From the NCBI GenBank assembly GCA_963281255.1, contig OY725494.1:1439934-1503933 (forward strand): a stretch of DNA of 64,000 nucleotides, read 5' to 3'. Numbering within the stretch: the first letter of the stretch is position 1; each line of letters opens with the position of its first letter. The stretch is from Aphrocallistes beatrix (lineage: Eukaryota > Porifera > Hexactinellida > Sceptrulophora > Aphrocallistidae). The notes under the pieces were generated by a model. That model had not been told where the DNA came from and made no database searches. It saw only the letters and a list, made by a program, of their open reading frames with translations. This document shows positions 10,599-22,221 of the stretch, one piece after another. The translations under genes and the position numbers were made by a program.

Positions 10599-12230
10599 CA
10601 AACAAAAAGGTTTAGAAATTATCTGTTAACTTCAATTTGTCAACATAATAATAGATGAGATAAGTAAAACTAAAATTGTGATTGATAAATGACAATAAAA
10701 TAATTTAGTTATGGAATGGCATACCCTGAATAAATAGTGAAATTTAAACACTAATAAAGTGTTTAGGAAAAACAACTAGAAAAAGCTGAAATAGAAGGAA
10801 AACATGGATAGTGTTTCGCGGGTAAAAATTACGAGACTGATCATATTCCAAATAACAACGTAAACGTAATTCATGCAGTCAGGGAGTTTGGAATGAAAAT
10901 TGAGGAGGTGTGATATAGTGGTAGTCGAAAAAGTTCAATGTGGAGCGAGTGTTAAGTTAGCCGCGAGCTCTAGTAGTGAGTTGGTCAATCATGGTCAAAC
11001 TTGTCCAAAAACTGTCTGAACCTCAGCAGAGATCCCTACCAAAACCATGACATAAGTTGGTTTCTGTACACTCTTTACCAATCAATGCTTCCATGGATTG
11101 ACGAGACTGAATGTGATAAAATTATGTCACTTTGCGTGTTTAAACAGGCAAAATAATAGAATTTCTTTAGTCAAGTGATGGGCCAATATTCCCCAAGAAA
11201 CGCATATTTCAGTTGAGTCCGTTCCCAGATACCTCAAGGCTGTAATCAATGAGAAAGGTAGGTATATCGAAAGTGGAATGCATTTCTTAAAACAGATAGT
11301 ATGTAGTTACTTCCTATAAAGTTTGAAGACAATCTAAGCTCTAATAACTGAGTTACAGTATTTTATCAATGGGATAGAACTTATTGCCCACCCTGTAAGA
11401 TATGATTTTTCTAATTTTTAGGAATATGCATTGATCCAAGTTGCAGTAGCATATGTTCATTAAGATCAATGTAAACAAGTTATCGATAAATTCGTCGTCG
11501 AGGCCATTTTGATAGAAATGGCTACCCAACAAGGGCCATCAAGAGCAGGAGGGCCTTCATGTTAAATCGCATTCCGGACCCGAGTCAGATTGCTTGATTA
11601 AAATTGTAATATGTATAGAGGCGTAGGCTCTGGTAGGGTTGGTAGGGCACTGGCCCTACCAATAATTTATTGAGGTTAATATCTCGATTACAATCTGTCC
11701 TGAATGTCCCAACTAATCCTGAGTCCTAGTTCAAAGGCCCTACCATTCCCAACCGGTCTGCCTCCTTGGAAATATACATATTAACAATATTTTTTATACA
11801 CACTCCCTGGTTTTAAGGAAAATTTAACTAATCCGTCACTCTGGTCATGAAAACGACAGAAAATATCTAAAACACAACCAGTTTGCTTTTACATTCCCGT
11901 GCGTCACCATTTCGACATCCCACAATTGTGACGTGATACTAAGTGTGTAGTATGTCTGGCACAGTTATTGCTTCCTGCAATCATTTTGAACTGCATCAGT
12001 GTCTGGTTCATTGAATGGAATTTAGATAATCTATCAGTATTATTTTCTATAGCTTAGTTATAGTAGTATTTGATTCACTATGTTGATAGAACTAGCCCTT
12101 ATTTATCTCTATCTTTTATAATCTAATGGAATTCAAATGTCTGATCATTGGTCCTCTTTAACTCATTAAGTAAAGACCTCCAATCTAGAACTATATTTCG
12201 ATTGAGGTTTCCCAGTTTGCTTTCAATTCT
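10599..12230. other. Gene-free stretch, no confident feature
   Basis: AT-rich DNA with only short frames. A small inverted motif occurs near 11630-11745: GGTTGGTAGGGCACTGGCCCTACC and, about 80 bp on, CCCTACCATTCCCAACC. This could be one end of an unclassified transposon. I see no gene. Confidence 0.4.
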
Positions 12231-13559
12231 TTAACGCATACAGAATGCACCAGTTTGGCCGCTGCTTCCATAACTGGTACTAGTGGTTTCATGCTCGGAA
12301 GTTAATCTAAATTTTACTTCCCCGAATATAAGAAGCTGCGAAATGCTAGCTCTCCAGGTGTAAGTACCCCCCGTGATACTGTTTCGCAGGACCACAAGCG
12401 GTTCAATCCTTTCTAACTCAAGATTTCTGAAATTTTCTTCCCCAAACAGTTTTCGAGCTAGCCGATTGACAAACTTTTCACGGAGGCGGTGAGTATGTAC
12501 AGCAGCAATCGGAAAGGCTAGCATAGGATCATAAAACTTTAGAGGCGGGAGGGTTATACCTCCAAAGGATTATTGGCATGTTTTGAATTGGAGGCATCCA
12601 GAATTTTGTTGGCCATACTCTCAAATGGTCCCGTCAATTTCTCATAAAGCATTCTACTTTAGATCTACAGTACGTGCAGTATGGGCAGGGATATTTCGCT
12701 GCACCTCCAAGTAACCCGCAGATCAAATTTATAACCTTAGATCTGAGGTAAATACGTTCTCAGGCCTTGTCAAATCAATAGTGGGGAGAAGCTTTATGAT
12801 TTTACGTGAATTATCCCTTATTTACAGCCTTCGTTATAGCAATAACCAGGCTCCTCTTTACTCTGTCTTTGTAATCCATGTGTGAACTGTAAAGACACTT
12901 TGTGGTATCCTTTCTCATGATCCAATCCCCAAAGATACACTTTCGACGGTTTTGAACGAGAGTCTTCAGCAAAATTTATCAATAATTAGATATTATTATA
13001 TAATATACGACCTCTGTTTCCTTCTCGATGCAACCGCTGTAATATTAATTGTATTTCAGAAAATATTGCTGAAATTTGGTCAGCGTTGGTAAATACTTCG
13101 GGGACAGGTGTCTTCATCCAACTACAGAGCTCACAAAGGGATTCAGTTGACAAAGATGTTTCGCTCACTAGTCGTGATAAATCTTCTTTGGTTATGGAAG
13201 GCGTTTCCAATGGTTTTCCATAGCGCCTGTTAAGAACAATTATCTTCAACTGCTGTTTTCCGTAGTAACGCCGCGACTACCTCTTCAGCGATAACCAGGC
13301 CCTATGAGAGGGGGGAGCAGCAGGGCCATTTGGCCCGGGCCTCCTCACCCACCAAGGTCTCACAAAAATAGACACATGGTTCATGACAATAATTAATTAT
13401 ATTTCTATTTTACAATATTTTGATTATAGAGTGTTCTCTTAACCCATATGCAGCAACTGTATTTTCAAAATTTATTGAAAACCTAGTACGATTTGATTAT
13501 ATTACACTCCATCAATATTGCCATATCATGAACAAAGTTCATAGATCTGACCATTTTCA

Positions 13560-13800
13560 TGAACTTTTGACTTGTGGCATGAATATGGCATGTACTTTTA
13601 CTTTTAGCATGAACTGGACATGAACTTTTATTTTTTGACATAAATATGGTAAGAATTTCTTACTTTTGGCATGAACATGGCAAAATACTCTTTGATATGA
13701 CATGAACATGGCATGAACTTGGCATGAACATTTTAGCTTTGGCAAGAACTTGGCATGAACATTTGAAGGTAGTATGTGGCATGACATGCTATGCAGTTCA
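13560..13800. repeat. Degenerate tandem repeat, TTTTGGCATGAACATGGCA type
   Basis: About nine loosely conserved units built on GGCATGAACATGGCATGAACT with variable T-rich spacers. An 84-codon minus-strand frame across it is generated by the repeat and is not a gene. Confidence 0.7.
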
Positions 13801-14016
13801 TCTGGCAACACTGCACTCCATAGACAAAGTATTCGTACACCCCAATATTTTCAATCCTAATTGTTATCACTAATCCATTTGTGAAGTTAATATGTAATTA
13901 TGTAGTAACAAATATAGTAAATAAAGCTAAAAATTCGTTTCCTTCACATTCAAATTAGTCATTTTATAAACTTTTACTTAATTACTCTCCTTCAACTTTG
14001 GTATTTTCGGAATTTG
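13801..14016. other. AT-rich DNA between remnants, nothing recognised
   Basis: No coding or terminal-repeat signal is visible here. Confidence 0.4.
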
Positions 14017-14280
14017 TTACCCTATAACATATATCACGAGTTGCCACCATTGTATATGATGGCGTTGGTGATACGAGGTGGAACAATTTAAAATGTTTAA
14101 CATCGGAGAGTAATCGAGTGGAAAGTTTATGAAGGAGTAATTCGCCCTGGCCCTGGCGATAACCTTTATCTCCAGAAGCTCAACTGTATTTTCAATTGAG
14201 TTGACAAACTGCAAACGTGACCAATTCTTGGGGAGATAAACAATTTTTGCAAACTTCTTGTTTATCAGGAGTTGGCCAAC

Positions 14281-14960
14281 AAACCTTTATCATAGGTGGT
14301 GATAGGTTCACAAATGCCACAGGATCAAGCCATATAAGAAAGTAGCTAGTGACACCAATCGGATGGTCTCAATAATGGTCACATTCGGCTATTGATACTG
14401 GTATATCAAACGTTTTAATGAAATTTTTTTTTTAAAGATAGGAAACCACAAAATCAAAAGATTCTTTGATTGAGATTCTGAAAATAGAAATTCCAAACTA
14501 AAGATAAAAACCAAAATTTATTTTACAAGTAGACTAAACAAAGAAAGATAATTAGCAAAAGATCATAGGTACTTGTATTATGGTACTATTTTTAAGGAAC
14601 TAAATAAAATAATCTGGTTGATAACTATAGTATAATATTACAGACCCGACAAAAAGTCTGGAATATTGTATGTAAAATATGAATATTCTAGTTTTAGCAA
14701 AAATATAAAATTTTAATATTGAGAATATTTTTCATCAATTTAGTGCAATGAAAATCTAGAGTCGACTCTTTCTATAACACGAAAAGTATGAAATATTTAA
14801 ATAAAATATATTACATGTTTATTACCGGGTAAATTCAAATATTCCAGACTTTTTGCCGGGAATGTATTTATTTATAGTAAATACACTAAGGAACTTCAAA
14901 AGTTCGGATTGGAAAAATAAGGAACCTCTATGTAGTTTGGGTTCGAAAATGAGATCAGAT
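14281..14960. other. Gene-free stretch, nothing recognised
   Basis: AT-rich sequence with no frame or terminal repeats I can support. An inexact direct repeat of a phrase reading GACTTTTTGCCGGG, or AAAAAGTCTGGAATATT in inverted form, brackets 14650-14865. This may mark a small decayed MITE. Confidence 0.35.
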
Positions 14961-14961
14961 A

Positions 14962-15200
14962 CGAGGGGAGTTCAATAAGTAATTAGCCTGAACCTGAACA
15001 ACTATATTTACTTGAAACTTTTGTTGTTTATTTTTCAATATAATCGCCTAGAACATCAATGCACTTCTCCCAACGTTTGATCCAGGTTACAAATCCACTA
15101 TGGAAAGAGATCTTAGGTTGCTAGTAAAAAACCTATTTACAGCTTCGACCAAATCTTTGTCACGGCCAAATTTCCAAATTTTCCAAATTTTTCAAAAGCT
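14962..15200 (-). pseudogene. Mariner-like element, 3' end with transposase C-terminus
   Basis: On the minus strand the sequence reads GFVTWIKRWEKCIDVLGDYIEK followed by a stop, the typical C-terminus of mariner transposases (a small hydrophobic residue, RW.KCI, GDYIEK). It is followed about 80 bp on by the terminal sequence TTATTGAACTCCCCTCG, next to a TA (14960-14961). Upstream coding is lost and frames are broken, so it is a truncated copy. Confidence 0.6.
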
Positions 15201-15263
15201 ATTGATATAAGAAATTTGGAAATTTGCCAAATTGCATAGGAGGGAGCTGAGTCACCGTAAACG

Positions 15264-15653
15264 TTAACTAGCATTTGGTGGATGTCCATCGGCACAAAAA
15301 AATGGAGTTGATAAAGATGTCGATGGGTTGCAATAAAATTGGGAATGGGGTGTTATTACATTCCTGGGACATTCAGTTGCTAGCGAAAGCTTCATCCAAA
15401 TATAATCGTGTGGCATGTCAAATTTCCGGAATTTTAGTACCGAGTTCAAATCTATTAAGTTGATTGGAATACATTTTAAAATTTTGTTATTAAGGGGGAT
15501 TTTGGGTGATTTCCAATCGATCGTGAAAATAACTAACCTTAATTTCAGGACCTTCCCCGCTTGGATTCCGTAAGAGTCTTTAATGCCAAATATGATTTCT
15601 TTTTGAGCTTGAAATAGCCCATAATCTTTCTGTTGCAATTTTTCCAAAGTTAT
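15264..15653 (-). CDS. Hypothetical 127-codon frame, possible exon set
   Basis: An uninterrupted minus-strand frame that starts with MEKLQQKDYGLFQAQKEI and ends with CADGHPPNAS and a stop. Possible splice sites lie inside it (AAATTAAG|GTTAGT and CTTAATAG|ATTTG), but removing that segment shifts the frame into stops, so I prefer the unspliced reading. No domain is recognised. Composition is less repetitive than neighbouring spurious frames. It could be a fragment of a TE protein. Confidence 0.3.
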   Translation of the reverse strand: MTLEKLQQKDYGLFQAQKEIIFGIKDSYGIQAGKVLKLRLVIFTIDWKSPKIPLNNKILKCIPINLIDLNSVLKFRKFDMPHDYIWMKLSLATECPRNVITPHSQFYCNPSTSLSTPFFCADGHPPNAS

Positions 15654-15659
15654 TTGCTA

Positions 15660-16999
15660 ATATGACTGGACGAGAAGAGCAAGACAAAGTGCAGAAACAA
15701 AATAAGAAATGAAAGAAAGTCTATACATTCCAGAATGTATAAAGGGGTTTTTGAAACGGTTCGTCTTAACCAATACTACTGGTTCTGAAGGAGAAAATAT
15801 ATTGATATAAATGAGGGAGCAAAATATGCGTTGACGACAACATTACTAATGAAAATTTCTTCGCCAGGCTTTGCCAGCTGAAATGCAACTTTTCTTGGTG
15901 GTATTGAGAGCAGCTTTAATCGTAAATCAGATCAGGATGGTTAATCGTCATTGCTCGCATTTGAATCTTCTCCGAGAGAAGAATATCCGTTTGTGAGAGA
16001 GATATACCATACGGGCATGCTATCTCATTACAGCCCGGATAATAGTACACTTACGTACAGCAGTATGCCACCATGTCTTGCGTCGAGTCCTGATAGTTAC
16101 AGCTATATCAGAAAGTAGATTGTCTTGGAGCCTTGGAGTAACTCCCCAAGTCAAATATTGTTCACCATCATATATATCTAAATTTGAATATCATTTTTTT
16201 CAATTAATTTCCCTTCGATACATGCAGAAATGGTCAAAATACAGGTAAAAAAGGGTGACATTAGATCTTTAGTTATCTTGATATTGAAATTGTTGAAACC
16301 ATAAATTGCCTCATCTAAGGTTTGCATAGGGCTAGCAGCTCTCTCAGAACCCCAATTGTAAAGGTCATTCATAGTCTTGTGATATTAAAAAATTGATGGT
16401 AGATCATTGATTAGAAAGATGAAATCGAGCGGTGCTAAAGAAGAAACTTGTCGAACGAAATCTTTTAGTCGAACCCATTCCAGAGAAATGCTTTCGTATG
16501 CAAACCCTCTGCAATGAGTGGGATAGAAATTCTGCAAACCACTTCATGATGAAGTCATGTATATCAAACTTTCTATATAGTTGTATCACAGCCTACGTAA
16601 CTATAGCCGGTAATGCGGAAATGGTTCGACTTTGCGAAAAAGGAAATAGTTCGAATTGCGGATTTAGGAAATAGTTCGACTTTTTATCATTAGGATTAAT
16701 GGTGGGTTTTTTTCGAACTATTTCCCTTTGTGGAAAATCGCACAATTTCCGGTTTTTGTGCAAACTATTTCCACCATACCAGCCTATTCACGGTACGAAT
16801 CTTACCTTACCATGGATTACTTCAAGTTTATTTTGTAAACAAACCATAATGTTTGAAATACATCTGACTACGATAAAATGCAGTGTACAATATGGGATAA
16901 GTACCGTTGTTAGTAGTTTATATTGTCTTACCTACAGTATTTCATACATCTTCTTCATAATTCCCAATTTATTCATCCACACATATTTTTCTTAGCAGT
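15660..16999. other. Stretch without a confident gene
   Basis: Weak frames on both strands around 16180-16670 are short and overlap; none has a domain I recognise. Near 16610-16780 the phrase GGAAATAGTTCGA recurs directly and then in inverted form (TTCGAACTATTTCC), a small inverted repeat of unknown origin. Confidence 0.35.
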
Positions 17000-17428
17000 A
17001 TGTTAAATAGGTGTAGTGTATCCAACTCTTACTCCAATTACGACGAAGATTACGATCCAGTGTTTGAAATGTTGAATCATTGGTCAAAGGGAATGCAAGA
17101 TGAATGGCGAAGGTTTCTCCATAGAAATGATGCGTGGAAATTGGCGAGAGTCTTCATCTGTGCGATACATTTCTGTGACGAGGATATACTACTTCACTTC
17201 GATATTCCCCAGGGTGACGGTACAGTGAAGAAAGTTTACAGAAAACCTCTGATCCTCGGAAATGCCAAGCCCATCAATCTTCCTATTTGTCCTTCATATT
17301 TGAGTATTAATTGGAACTCCCAATTGTCATACATCCTAAAGAAGCAGCCGAACAAGTCGGCGAGAAAGACGAGGCTATGGGAGAGCATGGAACTGGTGAT
17401 ATGGAGAAGTTTAGAGAAGATGGGTTAG
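17000..17428 (+). pseudogene. THAP-domain protein fragment with a mutated zinc ligand
   Basis: The 142-codon frame starts as a C2CH THAP domain. CSVSNSYSNYDEDYDP corresponds to the family's C-x4-C start, then W (residue about 36), FLHRNDAWKL, and FICAIHFCDEDI with the C-x2-H pair. The second zinc-binding cysteine is replaced by serine (NSYSNY, TCT codon), which should abolish zinc binding. Later PINLP occupies the place of the usual AVPTIF-type motif. Frame and orientation match the integrase remains 80 bp downstream, but the two cannot be shown to be one gene. It may come from a P-like transposase or from an integrase-type transposon that captured a THAP domain. Confidence 0.5.
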
Positions 17429-17506
17429 ATTAACCTAGAACTTCAGATGACCAGGACTGCTTTAGCAAGTTTTTGTGGTAATAGCGCTTAAAAGTCTGCT
17501 GAAGGT

Positions 17507-18240
17507 ATGCGAGCACTTTACATCTTCCAGACAGATAACAGAGGTGAATTTACTATTAACCTGCTGAATACGACACTGCGCAATGGCGGCTACTGGTACT
17601 TCTTACTCATAGTTGAACTCTTTTCACATTACGTCGAAGCAATCTCGTTGAAAGATCAGACCGCCACGTCCATTGTTAACGCATTCATGGAAGGATGGGT
17701 CTATCGTGGACATGGCGTATCAAATATTATGCTCACAGATCAGGGGAATAATGTGGATGGGTTAGGGGTGCACGAACTGTGCCTCGACTTAGGGATTACT
17801 AAACGTCACACCACACCGTAACATCCGGAGTCCGATGGGATGATTGAAAGACATATCGACTTCGTCAAACAAGTGATACGATGCTCGAACGCCACCTACG
17901 TAGAAAAGGGTTCCTGACCGTCGTTGTTGCAAGATATTACTTTATACTGAGATAATCTAGACAACGCGTCGAGTAAATATCTCCACACATGTTGGCGTTT
18001 GGCCGTCAGCCGATATCACCAATCGATATGCTCATTAGCACTGATAATACTCCAACATAAGTTACAGGGCCATCCAGTCAGTATCTCGAAACAACGGTAA
18101 AGAAGAGGCAAGAATTGAGTGAAATTACTCTAGAAAACCAGGAGTACACCTAATCGGGGGCAAAGAAGAAGTACGATAAAAGCAAGAAAACATCCAACAT
18201 AACCACTGGAGATTGGGTCATGATTAATATGAAGGACTAT
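17507..18240 (+). pseudogene. Retroviral-type integrase (Ty3/gypsy or Ginger-like), broken
   Basis: The open part (17507-17821) shows an integrase core: WYFLLIVELFSHYVEA (first acidic catalytic site, Asp replaced by Glu), IMLTDQGNN (second Asp), then HPESDGMIERH just past a stop at 17819 (third Glu in ERH). Downstream, AKKKYDKSKK and GDWVMI near 18150-18230 match the region before the integrase C-terminal domain. Several frameshifts and stops separate these blocks. No reverse transcriptase or LTR is visible nearby. It is a dead copy. Confidence 0.65.
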
Positions 18241-18830
18241 TTGTATACATGTTAGTTTGTAGTAAGAGAGAGAACTATCACAATTTTCCACCTCTTTGTA
18301 TTAATATTCATTACACTCCATTAAATTTCAGCAAAATATAGATATGTTATACAGTTTGTATTTTGCACATCAGACTTGAAGTATTCCATGGTTAAATACC
18401 GTGAATAGGCTATAGTAACGTAGGCTGTGTAGTTGTATAATAGGAAGTAGCAAAAAGATTATTCGTTTGAACATTCAAAACCTTGCCAATTTCTGCCAAT
18501 CACAGAGCCAAACAACATATTCCAGTATACCAATGTTCCTTTCATTTTGACTGCCTGCACAAGTTTCTGAAAATTTCTTATTTGATTTCTAGAATTAGCA
18601 GGTAATTATTTCCCTACATTGATTTAACTTGAATATAGTATCATCCATCTATTCCCAGAAAATTCTCTAGAAACCTAACCCATTATCAGAAAGAATACAA
18701 TTTCGTGATGAGCTAACGATTTTTGAAAAAAAAAGAGACAAGAATGGCATGATAAAATTCCTTGCAATTTGAGAATTATACGAAAAGGTGGCAGAAGAAC
18801 TATTAGAAAGATGGTCTGTTGCATAGATTT
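18241..18830. other. Gene-free stretch, nothing recognised
   Basis: AT-rich DNA after the integrase remains. I see no terminal repeat or coding signal. Confidence 0.4.
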
Positions 18831-19195
18831 CTTAGTCATTAGCATAAGTGAACCATGGATGATAGATTTCTTAGTGATTTCTATACGAGATGCATATACA
18901 ATCGTAGATTTCTCAGTCATTTCTATACGAGACGTATATACAATCGTAGATTTCTCAGTCATTTATATACGAGATGTATATACAATTGTAGATTTCTCAG
19001 TCATTTCTATACGAGATGTAGATACAATCGTAGATTTCTTAGTCATTTCTATACGAGATGTATACACAATCGTAATACTTTTCAGTCATTTCTATACGAG
19101 ATGTATATACAATTGTAGATTTCTCAGTCATTTCTATACGAGATGTATATACAATCGTAAGATTTCTCAGTCATTTCTATACGAGATAGGATATT
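18831..19195 (+). repeat. Tandem repeat, about 42-bp unit, about 8 copies
   Basis: The unit is TTTCTCAGTCATTTCTATAC, then GAGATGTATATACAATCGTAGA, repeated with few changes. Frames of 87 and 142 codons (peptide unit ISIRDVYTIVDFSV) arise because the unit is a multiple of three and lacks stops. They are not evidence of a gene. A related pair of units occurs in inverted orientation at 24480-24575. Confidence 0.85.
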
Positions 19196-19199
19196 GACT

Positions 19200-19402
19200 T
19201 TAATCAATAGTTAATGCTTTTGATTGGACATTACCATAAGTTGGTATGCTACTGTTGATCATGGATATAACAGGTTCATAATGATGCCCATAATTAGTAA
19301 TATAGAGGGATGGGTTTTCATCATAGACACTGGGTCGAATTAAACTCCATCGTGTTTCCCGATTCAATGACCCAAAGCTGGTATATATGTTATTTGCTAC
19401 AT
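19200..19402 (-). pseudogene. OTU-like cysteine-protease C-terminal fragment
   Basis: The minus-strand frame reads WSLIRPSVYDENPSLYITN and then YGHHYEPVI before a stop at about 19200. The pattern of a hydrophobic strand followed by a His-Tyr pair resembles the catalytic-His end of OTU-family deubiquitinase domains. It lies downstream of, and on the same strand as, the integrase fragments at 20554-24450. Integrase plus OTU is a combination known from some Ginger1 DNA transposons. The frame is cut on its 5' side by the P-ended foldback at 19403. The assignment rests on a short motif, so it is tentative. Confidence 0.35.
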
Positions 19403-20325
19403 CATAGCTTACTGTATATAAGGCCTCACAGTAACTTGCGGATTTGGAACTAGGGATGCGGTAGAAGATGGTTGAACTAATACACGAGTGCCTTAAATCA
19501 TTGACAAAGCACAATAGAGCTTAGGAATGTATTACCAACATATATAAATATGGTGTCAAAGACCCCATATCCGTTAAAATTTAGATTAATCACCATATGG
19601 TTGCGCAATAGGTTGTATTTATGACAAATTTGGTGGTTTTCAGAGGCCGTTTAGGGGCACTTCTAAGTGTTTTTATTATAATTTTTTTTGCTTGGAACTG
19701 AGATGTGAATGGGTTAAAACGAAAAATCTGTAATTTTTTCATGGAATGTTGCCACATTCCAGTTTTGCTATGGAAACGTGTTTTCGTCAGTTGGGTTATA
19801 TCTTGAAAACTGCAATAGCTACACATTCAAATATAATTCCATTTGATAGCAAATATACTACTTCCTATTAAGCGATAATATAATTTCGACCTCTAAATTC
19901 AATGGTTTACGAGATATTCGACGAATTACCAAATGTGACCAATATGATACATTGCCGAATATCTCGTAAACCATTGAATTTAGAGGTCGAAATTATATTA
20001 TCGCTTAATAGGAAGTGTTATATTCGCTATCAAATGGAATTACATTTGAATGTGTAGCTATTGCAGTTTTCAAGATATAACCTCAACTGACCAAAACACG
20101 TTTCCATAGCAACACTGGAATGTAGCAACACTCCATGACAAAATTACAGATATTTCGCCTTAACCTATTCACATCTCAGGTCTAAGCGAAAAATCTTATA
20201 ACAAAAACACTTAGAAGTGCCCCTAAACGACCTCTGAAAATCACCAAATTTGCCACAAATATAACCTATTGCGAAACCATATGGTGACTAATCTAAATTT
20301 TAACAACGGATATGAGTACTTTTGA
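19403..20325. mobile_element. P-ended foldback MITE (FB-2), copy 1
   Basis: It begins with the P-like terminus CATAGCTTACTGTATATAAGG, then CCTCACAGTAACT, followed by about 140 bp of single-copy arm. From 19556 to 20325 there is a near-perfect palindrome: each arm is about 360 bp, the centre is near 19940, and the right arm mirrors the left (for example CTCTAAATTCAATGGTTTAC and its complement at 19975). The same composite recurs at 56415-57304, so end and foldback move as a unit. A long hairpin is expected from either strand. It has no coding capacity. It splits the minus-strand integrase/OTU locus. Confidence 0.8.
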
Positions 20326-20544
20326 ATAAGAATGCTAGTTGAAATCGGTTATTTTATAGGGTGTTAATTTAATACTACGTGCTTTGACAATTCAAAAGTG
20401 AGATTGGAATATTAAACTCTCTCAGAATTATTACATATTATCCAAGTACGTACCTTGAATTCATGAAGATGTTGCAAAATGGTATGTCGCGAAAATCCAA
20501 ATACTTCTCGAGGGTCATGCTTCTAAGATGGGATAGACAGTGTG

Positions 20545-21500
20545 TTTATAATTTCATAGATTTCTTCGCGGTTGCTTCGCTATCTTTTTGAATCTGTCGT
20601 TTTCCAGAGACTTTATATTGTGTGTTATTTTTTCGTTCAATGTAAGGACGAACGGTATGGATTGGTATCTTTTTATCTCCTTTGCAGCCGATTCTTTTTT
20701 GGAGATGACGACATGGCTCTCTGTCACGCGCTTAACTGTATGAGGTCCAATATATTTTCCTTGTTGTTTAGTATTAGGAAGATGCTTAATTTTGGGCATG
20801 TTCGTAAACAGAATTTTATCGTCTTTGTTATTAGTGTACTAGAGAGTAGAAACATTAATGTATTAAAGTAGATTTACACCATTTTGTAAAAAGTATTTGA
20901 CAAACATGAATATTAGAATCGCAAATTTACCTACCTCTGTGCGCTAACCTTTTTGTCAAATTGTCTTTTTTGTTTGAGTTGTTCTGATTGAATAGATCCA
21001 ATTACATTACCCCACAGAGTTTCGCGGGAAGCTTGGAGCATATTGTAAGCTTCATTCGGGAGATCTGATGGTAGGGCGAAATGATCTAATGTAGTATCTC
21101 TCGTGTGGTCTACATCCTTATCTTCAAGTATTGTATCGTCATCATTACCAGGTTGACATTTGTGCGAACTGTTCATATACGAGAATAAATCCTGGTATCT
21201 TGATTCTCTTCCTCACATCAGTTTGAATAGGGTTTGATTATGAGATTTCTTCATGGAAGAATTCATGGCTAGCACAGCAGGCTGAAGCAGATCGTGCCAA
21301 TATTTACCAGTCTGTCGGACCATCTTATTCAGCTTTCTGGAGAGTTAAAACAATCAAAATATCTTTATTTAAGCTTGTTCTTGGCAGGTATTTAATGCAC
21401 CAACAAATACGATCAATATAACGTGCATCCTAGCACTCACATTTTAAGAATCTCGTAATGAGCCTCGACTAACCCATTCGCCATAGGATGGTATGCTCTG
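20545..21500 (-). pseudogene. Integrase 3' half (Ginger- or gypsy-like) with an in-phase intron
   Basis: Minus-strand blocks in order are AYHPMANGLVEAHYEIL (third catalytic Glu region, 21445-21498); an intron at 21337-21440; KLNKMVRQTGKYWHDLLQPAV (after 21336); LFKLM, then a stop in place of the usual Trp, then GRESRYQ; ASRETLWGNVIGSIQSEQLK; and KIKHLPNTKQQGKYIGPHTVKRV (20790), a GPY/F-type module. The intron has GTGAGT at its 5' end and CTCTCCAG at its 3' end and keeps the reading frame and domain order. A second GT…AG gap (20839-20934) has good signals but does not preserve phase. Introns argue against a simple retrotransposon copy and fit Ginger-type or domesticated integrases. The stop codon makes this copy inactive. 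Confidence 0.6.
21337..21440 (-). other. Spliceosomal intron in integrase gene
   Basis: 104 nt, minus strand. The 5' site is AAAAT|GTGAGT and the 3' site is TTTTAACTCTCCAG|AAAG. Removing it joins …YEIL-K-I to KLNKMV without changing frame, matching the usual spacing after the catalytic Glu helix of integrases. Confidence 0.6.
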
Positions 21501-21736
21501 TGCTACGGTTTTCAAGTTTTACGCTCTTATTGAAATCTCGATATGCCTATCAATTTTAATAATTAATAGATACTATTTTAGGAATTCATATTTAAAACCT
21601 AGGCCTGAAGCGAATATGTTATACCTTGCTTGTGAACTCCTCCCCTTTTTATGCTTTATTATATCCGGTAAACCAACTTCGAGGTAAATGGTTTGTAACG
21701 AGTTAGTCGGGTCAAAATAGGAAACAAATTGTCCTA
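21501..21736 (-). pseudogene. Integrase middle fragment, weak
   Basis: Minus-strand QFVSYFDPTNSLQTIY and then LEVGLPDIIKHKKGRSS has the spacing of an integrase second-Asp region (…GLPDIII.D.G), with the Asp lost. It directly abuts the 2.5-kb inverted-repeat nest at 21737, and its continuation is at 24230. Confidence 0.35.
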
Positions 21737-22221
21737 ACCCCAAAATAATTGCAAGAAATTGTTTTATTGCATTTTTTCGTAGTATCATGTCTTAAGAGTG
21801 ACATACTAAAAGTTTACCGAAAGTGGAATGGTACGACTCCGTCGTTGACCCCGGACTGTACAAATCGCGTGTTTTGAAAACGGATATTTAAACTTTCAAA
21901 TGATTGCAGATCATTTTTATGTCATATTCGTGCTCAGCATCAAATTTCCGACAATTTGATATATATATATTGACTATATTTTGGGCAAATATTTTCTGGT
22001 CCTCCCTAGTAACGGCCTGGAATGTGAAAATTCCGATCTCCAAATTTGGTAGAAACCATATCGAGTGACCCCTTGTTTTTCTCGACTATGCTTGCTGAGT
22101 GCGAATTTCTTAATATAAATATTATAAATATTAATTTAAAAATATTATTACTTACGGCTGGTGGCATAAATGTATTATTAATGGGAAACATACAAATAAA
22201 ATTTAAAATTTGATTTCCATC

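Larger units (their letters stand above)
12231..14280 (-). pseudogene. Unclassified multi-block coding remnant (possible TE protein or decayed gene)
   Basis: Three minus-strand blocks look coding. Block 14017-14280 may be read in either of two frames (one holds WPTPDKQEVCKNCL). Block 12986-13255 is an 87-codon frame with SLCELCSWMKTPVPEVF. Block 12231-12540 is a 97-codon frame with AAVHTHRLREKFVNRLARKLF. Between the last two, 12600-12760 reads INLICGLLGGAAKYPCPYC, resembling the 'LKLINILLGI…HPCPYC' signature of a transposon-linked protein family I cannot name. The blocks are separated by stops and AT-rich DNA, and no splice pattern joins them convincingly. A degraded mobile-element protein is my preferred reading. 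Confidence 0.35.

Noticed and set aside
18769..19197. 142-codon plus frame with repeated ISIRDVYTIVDFSV
   Set aside because: Generated by a 42-bp tandem repeat lacking stops. No start context or conserved domain is present.
20839..20934. Second intron in the integrase 3' half
   Set aside because: GT…AG signals are good (AGAG|GTAGGT and CTCTCTAG|), but the joined phase does not continue the GPY/F frame. A frameshift could explain it, so it is left unannotated.
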